From assembly GCA_018240425.1 (NCBI GenBank), contig JAFEFU010000012.1, forward strand, positions 1-64,000: a stretch of 64,000 nucleotides of DNA, read 5' to 3'. The DNA is from Pseudomonadota bacterium (GTDB taxonomy: Bacteria > Pseudomonadota > Alphaproteobacteria > Rhodobacterales > Rhodobacteraceae). The notes beneath the pieces are model-generated. The model ran no database searches and had not been told where the DNA came from. It saw only the letters and a program-made list of their open reading frames with translations. Of the stretch, positions 1 through 9,198 are shown one piece after another (position 1 is the first letter of the stretch; each line of letters starts with the position of its first letter). The position numbers and the translations under genes are program-made.

Positions 1-112
1 AATGAAAGGTCGAAGACGAGATGATCGGCAGTGCCACCGGTTCGCCCGGCGCAAGATGCGCGGCGCGGTGGTGCAGAAGGGCGGCCATCCGCCTTTGGGC
101 TTCGCTGTCCAT
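1..112 (-). CDS. PLP-dependent trans-sulfuration family enzyme (N-terminal fragment)
   Basis: Only the first 37 codons are inside the window; the gene runs off the left edge. The start ATG (112-110) is preceded by a strong AGGAGG (118-123) that overlaps the stop of the upstream gene, so the two are probably co-transcribed. The peptide contains PVALPIISSSTFH, which resembles the PIyqSSTF segment near the N-terminus of cystathionine gamma-synthase, methionine gamma-lyase and related Cys/Met-metabolism enzymes. The PLP lysine lies outside the window, so the substrate cannot be told. Confidence 0.6.
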   Translation of the reverse strand, partial: MDSEAQRRMAALLHHRAAHLAPGEPVALPIISSSTFH

Positions 113-121
113 CCGTCCCTC

Positions 122-1021
122 CTAGTCCAGCCGCGCCGGAAAGCCGGGGGCGCGCAGGTCGGTATGCAGAAGGTCTTCCAGCAGCTTCGCGATCATCGGC
201 GACTGCGCCTGCCCCCCATAGGCGGCCCGCGCCGCCACATAGGTCTGCTCGGTCGCCGCCGCGAGGTCGAGCGGCACCCCGAACTCGCGCCCAAAGCTCA
301 GGGCAAAGCCCAGATCCTTCAGCGCCAGATCGACGGAAAAGGCGATGTCGTAGGATCCGTTCAGGATCAGCGCTCCCTCGGTCTCGTGGACGAAGCTGTT
401 GCCCGACGAGGCGCGGATCGCCGCCCAGGCCTGCCCGAGGTCGATGCCGCCGCGCCGGGCCAGCATCAGCGCCTCGCTGGTCGCCTTCAGATGGATGAAG
501 GCCAGCATGTTGGTGATGACCTTGATGATGGCGGCTGACCCGACAGGGCCCATGTGGAACAGCCGGTTTCCCATCGCCATCAGCGCCGGCCGGTGCAACT
601 CGACAAGGTCCGCCTCGCCGCCGGCCAGTACCGTGATCTCGCCCCGCGCCGCCAGATGGACGCCGCCCGTGACCGGGCACTCGAGGAGCCGCACGCCAGC
701 CGCGGCGGCCAGCGCCCCCAGCCGCAGCACGTCGTCGCGGCCCAGCGTCGAATTCTCGATCCAGGTCGCGCCCTTGGCCATGCGCGGCAGCATCTCGCGC
801 AGCACCAGTTCCGACACGGCGGGCGAAGGCAGGCAGGTCAGCACATGATCGACCCGTCCGGCCAGATCGGCCGCGCTGCCGGCCCACTCTGCCCCGGCGG
901 CGATCAGCCGGTCGGCAAGTCGGCGGTCCTTGTCGTGGACGGTAACGGCGAACCCTGCCCGCAGAAGCGAGGCGGCCAGATGGCCGCCCAGATTGCCCAG
1001 CCCGACAAAGCCGTAGCGCAT
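122..1021 (-). CDS. NAD(P)-dependent 3-hydroxyisobutyrate dehydrogenase-family protein
   Basis: This 299-residue protein is the usual length for beta-hydroxyacid dehydrogenases (MmsB, GarR, glyoxylate/succinic semialdehyde reductases). It opens with a Rossmann fold, GLGNLGGHLAASLL, then has the substrate-loop motif CPVTGGVHLAARGEITVLAGG around residue 120, and the helix carrying the catalytic lysine (GSAAIIKVITN, around residue 170). It probably reduces or oxidises a 3-hydroxyacid or semialdehyde in the cytoplasm. It starts 2 bases after the stop of the upstream aldehyde dehydrogenase gene, so it likely shares that pathway. The exact substrate cannot be read from the sequence. Confidence 0.85.
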   Translation of the reverse strand: MRYGFVGLGNLGGHLAASLLRAGFAVTVHDKDRRLADRLIAAGAEWAGSAADLAGRVDHVLTCLPSPAVSELVLREMLPRMAKGATWIENSTLGRDDVLRLGALAAAAGVRLLECPVTGGVHLAARGEITVLAGGEADLVELHRPALMAMGNRLFHMGPVGSAAIIKVITNMLAFIHLKATSEALMLARRGGIDLGQAWAAIRASSGNSFVHETEGALILNGSYDIAFSVDLALKDLGFALSFGREFGVPLDLAAATEQTYVAARAAYGGQAQSPMIAKLLEDLLHTDLRAPGFPARLD

Positions 1022-1023
1022 GG

Positions 1024-2466
1024 TCAGGCGCCGTAGCCGACGATGCCCTTCACCTCGCAGAAGTCGCGGATGCCCCAGTCGGCATACTCGCGGCCATTGC
1101 CTGACTGCTTGTAGCCTCCGAAAGGCGCAAAGATGTCCCAGTCAGGATAGTTCAGGCTGACCTGACCGGCGCGCAGTCGGCGGGCGATGCGGCGGGCATG
1201 GCTGTTCTCGCCCTGCACATAGGCCGCTAGGCCGTAAAGCGTGTCGTTGGCCTTGGCCACCGCCTCGTCCTCGTCGTCATAGGGCAGGATCGACAGGACC
1301 GGACCAAAGATCTCCTCTCGCGAAATGGTCATCCCGTGGTCGACATTGCCGAAGACCGTGGGCTGCACATACCAGCCGCGGTTCAGCCCCTTGGGCCGCC
1401 CGGTGCCGCCGGTCACAAGGGTCGCGCCCTCGTCGATGCCCTTCTGGATCAGGCCCTGGATCTTGTTGAACTGCGCGCCCGAGATGACCGGGCCAAGGTT
1501 GGTCGCCGGATCGCGCGGATCGCCGGTGACCATGCTTTCGGCCTTGGCCTTCGCCACCTCAAGCGCGTCCCTGTGCCACTTGCGGGGCACGAACATGCGG
1601 GTGGGCGCATCGCAGCTTTGCCCCGAGTTGCCGAAACAGCCCTCGACTCCGCCCGCCACCGCCGCCTCCATGTCGGCCGACGACAGGATGATGTTGGCGG
1701 ACTTGCCGCCCAGTTCCTGCGCCACCCTCTTGACCGTCGGCGCGGCGCTGGTCGCAACCTGGATTCCGGCGCGGGTCGATCCGGTGAACGAGACCATGTC
1801 GACCTCGGGGTGCGACGACAGCCGCGCACCCACCTGCGGGCCGGTGCCGTTGACCAGGTTGAAGACGCCCTTGGGCACGCCCGCCTCGTGCATCACCTCG
1901 GCGAACAGCGTCCCCGACAAGGGCGCGATTTCCGACGGTTTCAGCACCATCGTCGTCCCGGCGACGATGGCGGGTGCGACCTTGCAGGCGATCTGGTTCA
2001 TCGGCCAGTTCCAGGGCGTGATGAGGCCTGCCACCCCGATCCCTTCGTGGACCACCCGGGTCTCGCCGCGCTGATGCTCCCACTCGAAGCTCTCGCCGGC
2101 CTCGATCGTCGCGCCGATATGGACATCACCGGCCCAGAACTGCGCGCCGCGCGCAAACGACAGGGGCGCGCCCATCTCGGTGGTGAAGGCCTCGGTGAAT
2201 TCGTCTTCGCGCGCCTTGTAGATCTCGTGGATGCGCTTCAACAGTGCGACACGCTCGGCCGGCGGCGTGTTGGTGAAGCCGTCGAACGCCGCACGCGCCG
2301 CCAGGATGGCGCGGTCGGCGTCCCCCTCGGACCCCAGCGCCACCTGTGCCACAATCTCTTCGGTCGCCGGATTCTCCACTCCCATCGAACCGGCTGCAGC
2401 CGAAGGCTTCACCCATTCGCCGTCGATGTAGAACTGGCCGAGATGTTTCGAGACGCCGCTGGTCAT
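1024..2466 (-). CDS. Aldehyde dehydrogenase (NAD(P)+)
   Basis: The 480-residue product is a standard-length aldehyde dehydrogenase that oxidises an aldehyde to the acid. Visible landmarks are the PWNWPMNQ loop, KPSE, the cofactor loop FTGSTRAG, the ELGGKSAN segment with the general-base Glu, and the catalytic cysteine in NSGQSCDAP, followed by EEIFGPV. The frame is open upstream to 2535 but that would overlap the mttB-like gene; the ATG at 2466 has AGGTGAGGA before it and begins 5 bases after that gene's stop. Its place between an MttB-like methyltransferase and a hydroxyacid dehydrogenase suggests it handles a semialdehyde from amine breakdown, which is inference. Confidence 0.9.
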   Translation of the reverse strand: MTSGVSKHLGQFYIDGEWVKPSAAAGSMGVENPATEEIVAQVALGSEGDADRAILAARAAFDGFTNTPPAERVALLKRIHEIYKAREDEFTEAFTTEMGAPLSFARGAQFWAGDVHIGATIEAGESFEWEHQRGETRVVHEGIGVAGLITPWNWPMNQIACKVAPAIVAGTTMVLKPSEIAPLSGTLFAEVMHEAGVPKGVFNLVNGTGPQVGARLSSHPEVDMVSFTGSTRAGIQVATSAAPTVKRVAQELGGKSANIILSSADMEAAVAGGVEGCFGNSGQSCDAPTRMFVPRKWHRDALEVAKAKAESMVTGDPRDPATNLGPVISGAQFNKIQGLIQKGIDEGATLVTGGTGRPKGLNRGWYVQPTVFGNVDHGMTISREEIFGPVLSILPYDDEDEAVAKANDTLYGLAAYVQGENSHARRIARRLRAGQVSLNYPDWDIFAPFGGYKQSGNGREYADWGIRDFCEVKGIVGYGA

Positions 2467-2471
2467 GATCC

Positions 2472-4025
2472 TCACCTGAAGTAGATGTTGTAGGCCTTGC
2501 GGATGGCGCGATCCACTTCGGGGTCGATGACGCATCCGGCCTTGCTCAGGATGTCATTCTTGCGGGCAATCGCCGCATCAAGCAACAGGGGCCTTCCGGC
2601 CTCGTTCCATTCCTTGGGGCTCATGCGGTTGCCGACGGCGGGATAGACATACTCGGTCTGCATCAGCTGCAGCGTCTGGTCCGAGCCGAGATAGTGGCCC
2701 GGCCCGCCCATGCACACCGCCTTCATCGCCTCGATCGAGGTCGAATCCTCGGTCACGTCGATGCCGCGCACCAGCCGCATCGCCTGGCCCAGCAGGTCAT
2801 CGCCGAGGATCAGGCTTTCCAGACAGAAGCCGAGAAGCGAGGCATGCATCCCCACCGCCTCGTAGCACATGTTCAGCCCGGCGAGACCGGCGAGCGAATT
2901 GGTGATCCCCTGCTCCCATCCCGCCTGCATGTCGGGCAGCTTCGAATCGGAAATGCCCGACGCCGCGCCGCCCGGCAGGTCGTAGAAACGGTGCATCTGC
3001 GCGCAGCCGGCGGTCAGCAGCGCCTGCTCGGCCGAACCGCCCGACATCGCGCCGGTGCGCAGGTCGGAAACGAAAGGCCAGGTGCCGAAGATCGCCGGCG
3101 CCCCCTTCTTGATCGCATTCACATAGACGACGCCCGCCAGGCATTCCGCCATCGCCTGCACGATGGTCAGCGCGATCGGCGCCGGCGCCGTCGCCCCGGC
3201 CTGACCCGCCGACAGAAGCAGCATCGGCATGCCCCTGCGGATACAGTCCTCCATCGTGATGCAGCTTTCCTCGGCGAACTTCATCGGCGGCACGACAAAG
3301 CAGTTCGAGTTCGACACGAACGGCCGTTCCAGCCATTTCTCCTCGCCGCCCGCGACCATGTAGATCATGTCGAAGCAGTCCTTGACATGGCTCGGGTCGC
3401 TGAACGAGGTGCCGACATGCTTGCGGGTGCCCGCCAGGCAGCCATACAGCGTGTTGAGGTCCATTTCCTTGTTGTCGACCACGTCACGGCAAACCATCGT
3501 GCGCTGGTAGAAATGGATGTTGTCCAGGTTCTCGACCAGGCGGGCCGCGTCATACAGGTCTTGCGCGGTCGATTCCCGGTAATCCAGCGTCACCGGATCA
3601 ACGATATGGACCGCAGCCCCCGCCGTGCCGTAATGCACCTTGGTTCCCGACAGGTGCAGGTCGTGCTTCGGATCGCGCGCGTAGAGGGTGATGTTGCGCG
3701 CCGCCACCGCCAGCATGTCCTCGACCAGCGCGCGCGGGAAACGGATGCGCCCGTCGTCTCCGAGGATCGCCCCGGCGCCGGTCAGGATTTCGACGCCCGA
3801 CTTCGGCGCCTGGCTGAGGCCGATCACCTCCAGCGCCTCAAGCGCCGACTGGTGGATCTTCTCTATCCCGGCATCGGTCAGCGGCTTGTATTGCCCGCCG
3901 GCCATCCCCGCCCGCACCGGGCGCAGGTTGTCGGCCAGGGGCGCTGCCCTTGCCGCCCGCCGCGCCTCGCGCCCGCCGGCCCGCGCCGCCCGTCTCGGTT
4001 CACAGTTCAGCGTCTCGTCGCTCAT
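2472..4025 (-). CDS. Trimethylamine methyltransferase (MttB) family protein, non-pyrrolysine type
   Basis: A 517-residue member of the MttB superfamily, which moves a methyl group from a quaternary or tertiary amine to a corrinoid protein. The reading frame has no internal amber codon, so it belongs to the non-pyrrolysine group that includes glycine betaine methyltransferases (MtgB). The family core is visible from SALEALEVIG near the N-terminus through the GGSAEQALL and PGGAASGISDSKLPD segments to the C-terminal DPEVDRAIR. The ATG at 4025 follows GAGGAAGG, a better ribosome site than two in-frame ATGs upstream (4049, 4112). No corrinoid-binding partner or reductive activator is encoded in the window. 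The flanking GcvT flavoproteins are typical partners in Rhodobacteraceae. Confidence 0.85.
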   Translation of the reverse strand: MSDETLNCEPRRAARAGGREARRAARAAPLADNLRPVRAGMAGGQYKPLTDAGIEKIHQSALEALEVIGLSQAPKSGVEILTGAGAILGDDGRIRFPRALVEDMLAVAARNITLYARDPKHDLHLSGTKVHYGTAGAAVHIVDPVTLDYRESTAQDLYDAARLVENLDNIHFYQRTMVCRDVVDNKEMDLNTLYGCLAGTRKHVGTSFSDPSHVKDCFDMIYMVAGGEEKWLERPFVSNSNCFVVPPMKFAEESCITMEDCIRRGMPMLLLSAGQAGATAPAPIALTIVQAMAECLAGVVYVNAIKKGAPAIFGTWPFVSDLRTGAMSGGSAEQALLTAGCAQMHRFYDLPGGAASGISDSKLPDMQAGWEQGITNSLAGLAGLNMCYEAVGMHASLLGFCLESLILGDDLLGQAMRLVRGIDVTEDSTSIEAMKAVCMGGPGHYLGSDQTLQLMQTEYVYPAVGNRMSPKEWNEAGRPLLLDAAIARKNDILSKAGCVIDPEVDRAIRKAYNIYFR

Positions 4026-4056
4026 CTCAGCCTTCCTCGAAAGCTCCATGCTTTCA

Positions 4057-4117
4057 TTCTGGTTCAAGTATCCCGGGGCCGCCGGTTGGCCCGCCATTGG
4101 TCCGAGGACCAACCGGC
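4057..4117. repeat. Intergenic repeat copy A with nested hairpins
   Basis: The interval carries TTCTGGTTCAAGTATCCCGG followed by two nested inverted repeats: GCCGGTTGG (4081-4089) with CCAACCGGC (4109-4117), and inside it TTGGTC-cgag-GACCAA (4097-4112). The same motif plus hairpin recurs at 6601, 11381, 26216 and 45665, each time just 3' of a gene. It probably helps end or stabilise the transcript of the flavoprotein gene whose stop lies at 4143. Confidence 0.6.
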
Positions 4118-4142
4118 GGCGGGCAGCGCCCCGGAAGCCCCC

Positions 4143-6587
4143 TCACATCCGCACGCGATCCGACTTCGGATCATACATGGGCTTCAGGCTGGCTTCCGCC
4201 GCCACCCGGCGCCCGGCAATCTCGATCTCATAGCGCGATGCCAGGACCTGGTCGGCGCTTTCGCCCTCGCAGGGCACATAGCCCATGCCGATCGCGCCGC
4301 CGAGGTGATGGCCATAGTTGCCCGAGGTGACGATCGACACGATCCTGCCGTCCCTGACCACCGCCTCGTTGTGGTAGAGGAAGGCCCCGGGCTCCTTCAG
4401 GCGGAACTGCACCAGCCGCCGCTTCAGCCCCGCCTCCTTCTTGCGCAACACCGCCTCGCGGCCGATGAAGCCGCCCTTGTCGGTCTTTACCGCAAAGCCG
4501 AGCCCCGCCTCGAGCACATGATCCTCGTCTGTGATGTCATGGCCCCAGTGGCGGTAGGCCTTCTCGATCCGGCAACTGTCGAGCGTGTGGAGACCGCAAA
4601 GCTTCAGCCCGACCTCTCCGCCCGCCGCTTCCAGCGCCTCGAAGGCATGGGCGGTCTGGTCCGAGCTGACGTAGAGTTCCCAGCCCAGTTCGCCCACGTA
4701 GGTCACGCGGTGGGCACGGGCGACGCCCATGCCGATCTCGATCTCCTGCACCGTCCCGAAGGGGAAGGCGGCATTGGAGAAGTCGTCCGGACTCACCCGT
4801 TGCATGAGTTCGCGCGCCTTCGGCCCCATGACGCACAGGACCGATTCCGCCGCCGTGACATCGGTGATGACTGCGAAGTCCGCTCCGACATGGGCGCGCA
4901 GCCAGGCGAGGTTGCGCTGCAGCGTCGCCCCGGGCACGACCAGCAGATAGGCGGTCTCGGACAGTCGCGTGACGGTCAGGTCCGCCTCGATTCCGCCGCG
5001 GCCATTGAGGAACATGGTATAGACGATGCGGCCCGCCGCCACGTCCATCTCGGCCGAGGCGATCCGGTTGAGGAACGCGCATGCATCGCGCCCCTCCACC
5101 CGGATCTTGCCGAACGAGGTCATGTCGAACAGGCCGACGCCCTGCCGGACCGCCTGATGCTCGGCCTTCTGGTTCCCGAACCAGTTGGTCTTGCCCCAGC
5201 CATATTCATACTCGGCCTTCTGGCCGGGGTTTGCGAACCAGTTCGCCCGTTCCCAGCCCGCAACCTCGCCAAAGACCGCGCCGCGCGCCTTGAGATGTTC
5301 GTGCAGCGGCGTGCGCCGCACCCCGCGCGCGGTCTCGACCTGGCGATAGGGGAAATGGTCGGCATAGAGGAGGCCCAGCGTCTCGGTCACCCGCTCCTTC
5401 AGATAGCGGCGGTTCTTCTGGAAGGGCTGGGCCCGGCGGATGTCCACCTCCCACAGGTCGAAGGGCGGCTCGCCGTCCTCCATCCATTGCGCCAGTGCCA
5501 TGCCTGCGCCCCCGGACGAAACGATGCCCACCGAGTTGTAGCCGGCAGCAATCCAGTAGCCTTTCAGCTCCGGCGCCTCGCCCAGGTAATAGCGGTCGTC
5601 GGGGGTAAAGCTTTCCGGCCCGTTGAAGAAGGTGTGGATCCCCGCCGTCTGGAACATCGGCATCCGGTTCATCGCCGCTTCCAGGATCGGCTGGAAATGG
5701 TCGAAGTCCTCGGGCAGCGTGTCGAAGCAGAAATCCTCGCTGATCCCCTGCATGCCCCAGGGCTTCGCCTTGGGCTCGAAGGCGCCCAGCATCATCTTGC
5801 CGGCGTCCGACTTGTAATAGGCGCATTCGTCCGGCACCCGCAGCACCGGCAGATGACCCAGCCCCTCGATCGGCTCGGTCACCAGATAGAAGTGCTCGCA
5901 AGCATGCAGGGGCAGGGTGACGCCCGAGCGGCCGGCGAGGTCGCGCCCCCACATGCCGCCGCAGTTGACCACCATTTCGGCTGAAATAGAGCCTGTTTCG
6001 CCGCCGGCCTCCCATTCCACGCCGGTGACGCGCGCGCCGTCGTCCAGGACCTTCGTGACCTTCACCCCCTCAGCGATACGCGCCCCCCGCATCCGCGCGC
6101 CCTTGGCCAGCGCCATCGCGATATTGGCCGGGTCGCACTGGCCGTCCAGCGGCAGGTGCACCGCCCCGACCACGTCCGCGACGTTCAGGTGCGGATACAT
6201 CGCCTTGACCTCGGTCGGACTGATTTCCTGCACATCGACGTTGAAGGCCCGCGCCAGCGTGGCGCTGCGGTAAAGCTCCTCCCTGCGCGCCTCGGTCAGC
6301 GCGACCGAGATCGAGCCGACCTGCCGCATCCCGGTCGCCACCCCGGTCTCGGCCTCGAGCTTCACGTAAAGATCGGCCGAATATTTCGCCAGCCGCGTCA
6401 TGTTCTGGCTGCCGCGCAACTGTCCGATCAGCCCCGCCGCATGCCAGGTGGTGCCGCAGGTCAGTTGCTTGCGTTCCAAGAGAACAATGTCTTTCCAGCC
6501 GAGCTTGGCCAGATGATAGGCCACAGAACAGCCGGAAATCCCGCCGCCGATGATGACCACACGCGCCTGTTTGGGAAGATCCGACAT
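4143..6587 (-). CDS. FAD-dependent oxidoreductase/GcvT fusion (dimethylglycine/sarcosine dehydrogenase-like), copy 1
   Basis: An 814-residue protein with the dimethylglycine dehydrogenase layout: an N-terminal DAO-type FAD domain (VVIIGGGISGCSVAYHLAKLGW), then a central FAO_M region and a C-terminal GcvT-like folate domain (GELGWELYVSSDQ and the GFIGREAVL segment). The TTWHAAGL motif near residue 50 contains the histidine that binds FAD covalently in DMGDH and SARDH. It should demethylate an N-methylated amino acid, handing the methyl group to tetrahydrofolate. I chose ATG 6587 because homology begins there; the open frame further upstream overlaps the neighbouring gene. It lies downstream of a second gene of identical length, so either duplication or different substrates is possible. 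Confidence 0.88.
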   Translation of the reverse strand: MSDLPKQARVVIIGGGISGCSVAYHLAKLGWKDIVLLERKQLTCGTTWHAAGLIGQLRGSQNMTRLAKYSADLYVKLEAETGVATGMRQVGSISVALTEARREELYRSATLARAFNVDVQEISPTEVKAMYPHLNVADVVGAVHLPLDGQCDPANIAMALAKGARMRGARIAEGVKVTKVLDDGARVTGVEWEAGGETGSISAEMVVNCGGMWGRDLAGRSGVTLPLHACEHFYLVTEPIEGLGHLPVLRVPDECAYYKSDAGKMMLGAFEPKAKPWGMQGISEDFCFDTLPEDFDHFQPILEAAMNRMPMFQTAGIHTFFNGPESFTPDDRYYLGEAPELKGYWIAAGYNSVGIVSSGGAGMALAQWMEDGEPPFDLWEVDIRRAQPFQKNRRYLKERVTETLGLLYADHFPYRQVETARGVRRTPLHEHLKARGAVFGEVAGWERANWFANPGQKAEYEYGWGKTNWFGNQKAEHQAVRQGVGLFDMTSFGKIRVEGRDACAFLNRIASAEMDVAAGRIVYTMFLNGRGGIEADLTVTRLSETAYLLVVPGATLQRNLAWLRAHVGADFAVITDVTAAESVLCVMGPKARELMQRVSPDDFSNAAFPFGTVQEIEIGMGVARAHRVTYVGELGWELYVSSDQTAHAFEALEAAGGEVGLKLCGLHTLDSCRIEKAYRHWGHDITDEDHVLEAGLGFAVKTDKGGFIGREAVLRKKEAGLKRRLVQFRLKEPGAFLYHNEAVVRDGRIVSIVTSGNYGHHLGGAIGMGYVPCEGESADQVLASRYEIEIAGRRVAAEASLKPMYDPKSDRVRM

Positions 6588-6600
6588 GCTACCCTGCTTT

Positions 6601-6645
6601 TTCCTTGTCCAAATACTCCGGGGGGTCCGGGGGCAGCGCCCCCGG
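6601..6645. repeat. Intergenic repeat copy B with terminator-like hairpin
   Basis: The 64-base gap between the two flavoprotein genes is almost filled by TTCCTTGTCCAAATACTCCG followed by a perfect 8-bp stem, CCGGGGGC-agc-GCCCCCGG (6627-6645). It is the cleanest copy of the dispersed repeat. The position directly 3' of the upstream gene suggests termination, attenuation or mRNA 3'-end protection. Confidence 0.65.
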
Positions 6646-6651
6646 CCTCGG

Positions 6652-9096
6652 TCAGGCCCTGATCCGCTCGTTCGCCGGATCCCACAGCGGCGCATCCTCC
6701 TGCACGATGGCCGGGAACCGCTCGCCGTAGATCTCGACTTCGATCCCGGTGCCCGCCACCGCCAGATCGGCGCGCAGCATCCCCAGCGCCACCGATTTGC
6801 CGACGCGGTAGCCCCAGGCGCCGCTCGTGGTCTCGCCCACGACCTGCCCGTCATGCCACAGCGTCGACATGTAGGGCGCATCGCAGTCCCCGGCCGCCAC
6901 TGTCAGCGTCACGAAGCGTTTCTTCGCGCCCCGCTGCTTTTCCGACAGAAGCGCCGCCTTGCCGGTGAAATCCTGCGGCTTGTCCAGCTTGACGAACCGC
7001 TCCAGCCCGCCCTCCAGCAGGCTATAGTCGGTCGACAGATCGCCCTTCCAGGCGCGATAGCCCTTTTCGATCCGCAAGGAATCCAGCGCCCACATGCCGA
7101 AGGGCTTCGCCCCCTGCGCCAGAACCGCCTCATAGATCGCCGGCATGTCGGCATTGGCCGCGTGCACCTCCCAGCCCAGTTCGCCCGCGAACGACACCCG
7201 CAAGAGCTGGCAAGGTCGGCCCGCGACCGTCGCCCGCTGATGGGTCAGCCACGGCAGGCTCAGATCACCGTCCGAGATGGCCGCGAACAGGTCGCGCGCC
7301 TTCGGGCCCGAGACGATCAGCGTGTCCATCTCGCCCGAACGGTCGGTCAGCGTCAGGCCGGGTTTCAGATGCCGCTTCAGCCATTCGAAATCGTGCCACT
7401 GCGCCACCGAGGCGGTGATCAGGGTGAAACGGTCGCCGCCGTGGTTCAAGACCGACATCTCGGTCAGGATCCGCCCGCGATGGTCGGGGAAATAGGCGAG
7501 GCTCAGCCGCCCCTCCTTCGGCAGGCCGCCGGCGATCAGGGTGCGCAGCCAGTCGCCCGCGCCGGGGCCGGCGAGGTCGAAGCGCGAGAATCCCGGCAGG
7601 TTCAGCACCCCGACCGAATCGCGTACCGCCTCGCATTCCTCGCGGATGCGCGCCTCCCAGGGGCCCTTGCGCGCCCAGGTCTGGGTCGCCTCCCACGATG
7701 TATCGTCGCCGGGCTTCGCGAACCAGTTGGCGCGCTCCCAGCCGTTGTAGGCCCCGAACTGCGCGCCGAGCGCCTTGACCTTGCCGTGCACCGGCGACAG
7801 GCGCCGGTCGGGCGCCGCCGGCCAGCGGGCGCGCGGGAAGTGCATCCCGTATTCGTGCCCGTAGATTTCGCGGCCCTTCTCGACGCAGTATTCGGCGTCG
7901 GTATAGGCGGTAAAGCGGCGCGGATCGCAGGACCACATGTCCCATTCCGTCGCGCCCTCGGTCACCCATTCGGCCAGCACCTTGCCCGCGCCGCCAGCCT
8001 GGGCAATCCCGAACGTGAAGACACAGGCTTCAAAAGCGTTCGGAACGCCCGGCATGGGGCCGATCAAGGGGTTCCCATCGGGAGCGTAGGGGATGGGCCC
8101 GTTGATGACTTTGGATATGCCCGCCGTGCCCAGAAGCGGCACCCGGGCCATCGCATCCTCGATGTACCATTCCAGCCGGTCGAGATCGTCCGGGAACAGC
8201 TGGAAGGAGAAATCCTCGGGGAACGGATCGTCGGGCCGCACCCAGTGCGCCTTGCAGTTCCGCTCATAGGGGCCAAGGTTGAAGCCGGTCTTTTCCTGCC
8301 GCAGGTAGTAGGAGGAATCGACATCGCGCAGAAGCGGCAGCTTGTGGCCGACTTCCTTCGACCAGGCCTCGATCTCGGCGATCGGTTCGGACAGGAGATA
8401 CTGGTGGCTCATCACCATCATCGGCACGGTGCGCCCGCCCCAGGGCTTGAACCATTCGCCGACCTTCTGGGCATAGTAGCCGGCGGCGTTGATCACGATT
8501 TCGGCCCGGATAGAGCCTTTTTCGGTATGGACGATCCATTCGCCGCCCTTGCGTTCCACTCCGGTCGCGGGGGTGAAGCGCAGGATGGTCGCACCCATGT
8601 CGCGCGCGCCCTTGGCCAGGGCCTGGGTCAGTTGCGCCGGGTCGATGTCGCCGTCCGCCGGATCGTAAAGGGCGCCCGTCAGGTCGTGGGTTTCCAGGAA
8701 CGGATACTTGGACTTGATCTCGTCGACGCCCAGCACCTCGAGCGCCATGCCCTGATAGCGGCCCATGCCTTTCGCGCGCTCGAACTCCTGCATCCGTTCC
8801 TTCGAATGGCCGAGGCGGACCGATCCGGTGACATGGTAGTTCATCGGGTAGTCGACCGCCGCGCCCAGCCCCCGGTAAAGCTCGGTCGAATAGCGCTGCA
8901 TGTTCATCAGCGACCACGAGGTCGAGAAGGTGGGCACGTTCCCCGCCGCATGCCAGGTGGACCCCGCCGTCAGCTCGTTCTTTTCCAGAAGAACGCAGTC
9001 GGTCCAGCCGACTTTCGCCAGGTGATAAAGCGCCGAGACCCCCACGGCGCCGCCGCCGATGATCACCACCCGTGCCGTCGAAGGAAATCCGCTCAT
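6652..9096 (-). CDS. FAD-dependent oxidoreductase/GcvT fusion (dimethylglycine/sarcosine dehydrogenase-like), copy 2
   Basis: A second 814-residue protein with the same layout: FAD domain VVIIGGGAVGVSALYHLAKVGW at the N-terminus, the covalent-flavin motif STWHAAGN near residue 50, and a C-terminal GcvT domain (GELGWEVHAANADM, KPQDFTGKAALLSEK). The two copies differ throughout, so they are old paralogues and probably act on different N-methyl compounds. The start at 9096 follows AGGGGACG. It is the first gene of the minus-strand run and is read away from a LysR gene; the 102-base gap between them must hold both promoters. Confidence 0.88.
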   Translation of the reverse strand: MSGFPSTARVVIIGGGAVGVSALYHLAKVGWTDCVLLEKNELTAGSTWHAAGNVPTFSTSWSLMNMQRYSTELYRGLGAAVDYPMNYHVTGSVRLGHSKERMQEFERAKGMGRYQGMALEVLGVDEIKSKYPFLETHDLTGALYDPADGDIDPAQLTQALAKGARDMGATILRFTPATGVERKGGEWIVHTEKGSIRAEIVINAAGYYAQKVGEWFKPWGGRTVPMMVMSHQYLLSEPIAEIEAWSKEVGHKLPLLRDVDSSYYLRQEKTGFNLGPYERNCKAHWVRPDDPFPEDFSFQLFPDDLDRLEWYIEDAMARVPLLGTAGISKVINGPIPYAPDGNPLIGPMPGVPNAFEACVFTFGIAQAGGAGKVLAEWVTEGATEWDMWSCDPRRFTAYTDAEYCVEKGREIYGHEYGMHFPRARWPAAPDRRLSPVHGKVKALGAQFGAYNGWERANWFAKPGDDTSWEATQTWARKGPWEARIREECEAVRDSVGVLNLPGFSRFDLAGPGAGDWLRTLIAGGLPKEGRLSLAYFPDHRGRILTEMSVLNHGGDRFTLITASVAQWHDFEWLKRHLKPGLTLTDRSGEMDTLIVSGPKARDLFAAISDGDLSLPWLTHQRATVAGRPCQLLRVSFAGELGWEVHAANADMPAIYEAVLAQGAKPFGMWALDSLRIEKGYRAWKGDLSTDYSLLEGGLERFVKLDKPQDFTGKAALLSEKQRGAKKRFVTLTVAAGDCDAPYMSTLWHDGQVVGETTSGAWGYRVGKSVALGMLRADLAVAGTGIEVEIYGERFPAIVQEDAPLWDPANERIRA

Positions 9097-9172
9097 CTTC
9101 GTCCCCTGGAAATTCGCGCGGATTATCTGCCCCCACACCGGCAGTTTCAATTCGCAGGCCCATCGGCTATTG

Positions 9173-9187
9173 ATCGGAAAATCCGAT
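9173..9187. promoter_or_regulatory. Candidate LysR operator
   Basis: ATCGGA-aaa-TCCGAT is a perfect inverted repeat lying 12 bases before the LysR start codon and within the divergent gap. LysR regulators commonly bind such dyads and control both the neighbouring operon and themselves. Nothing else in the gap is equally symmetric. Confidence 0.45.
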
Positions 9188-9198
9188 TAGAGGCCGTG

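Noticed and set aside
2472..4025. Pyrrolysine (in-frame amber) codon in the mttB-like gene
   Set aside because: The reading frame has no internal stop, so the protein belongs to the non-pyrrolysine branch.
2694..5984. Very long open frame on the + strand (over 1000 codons) and similar ones opposite other genes
   Set aside because: It is antisense to genes with clear domains, has Arg/His/Pro-rich low-complexity content, and arises because GC-rich codon use removes stops from the opposite strand.
6550..9198. Upstream extension of the LysR reading frame
   Set aside because: The frame is open for about 880 codons before the HTH, but the sequence is the complement of the flavoprotein gene and shows no domain; the LysR protein starts at 9199.
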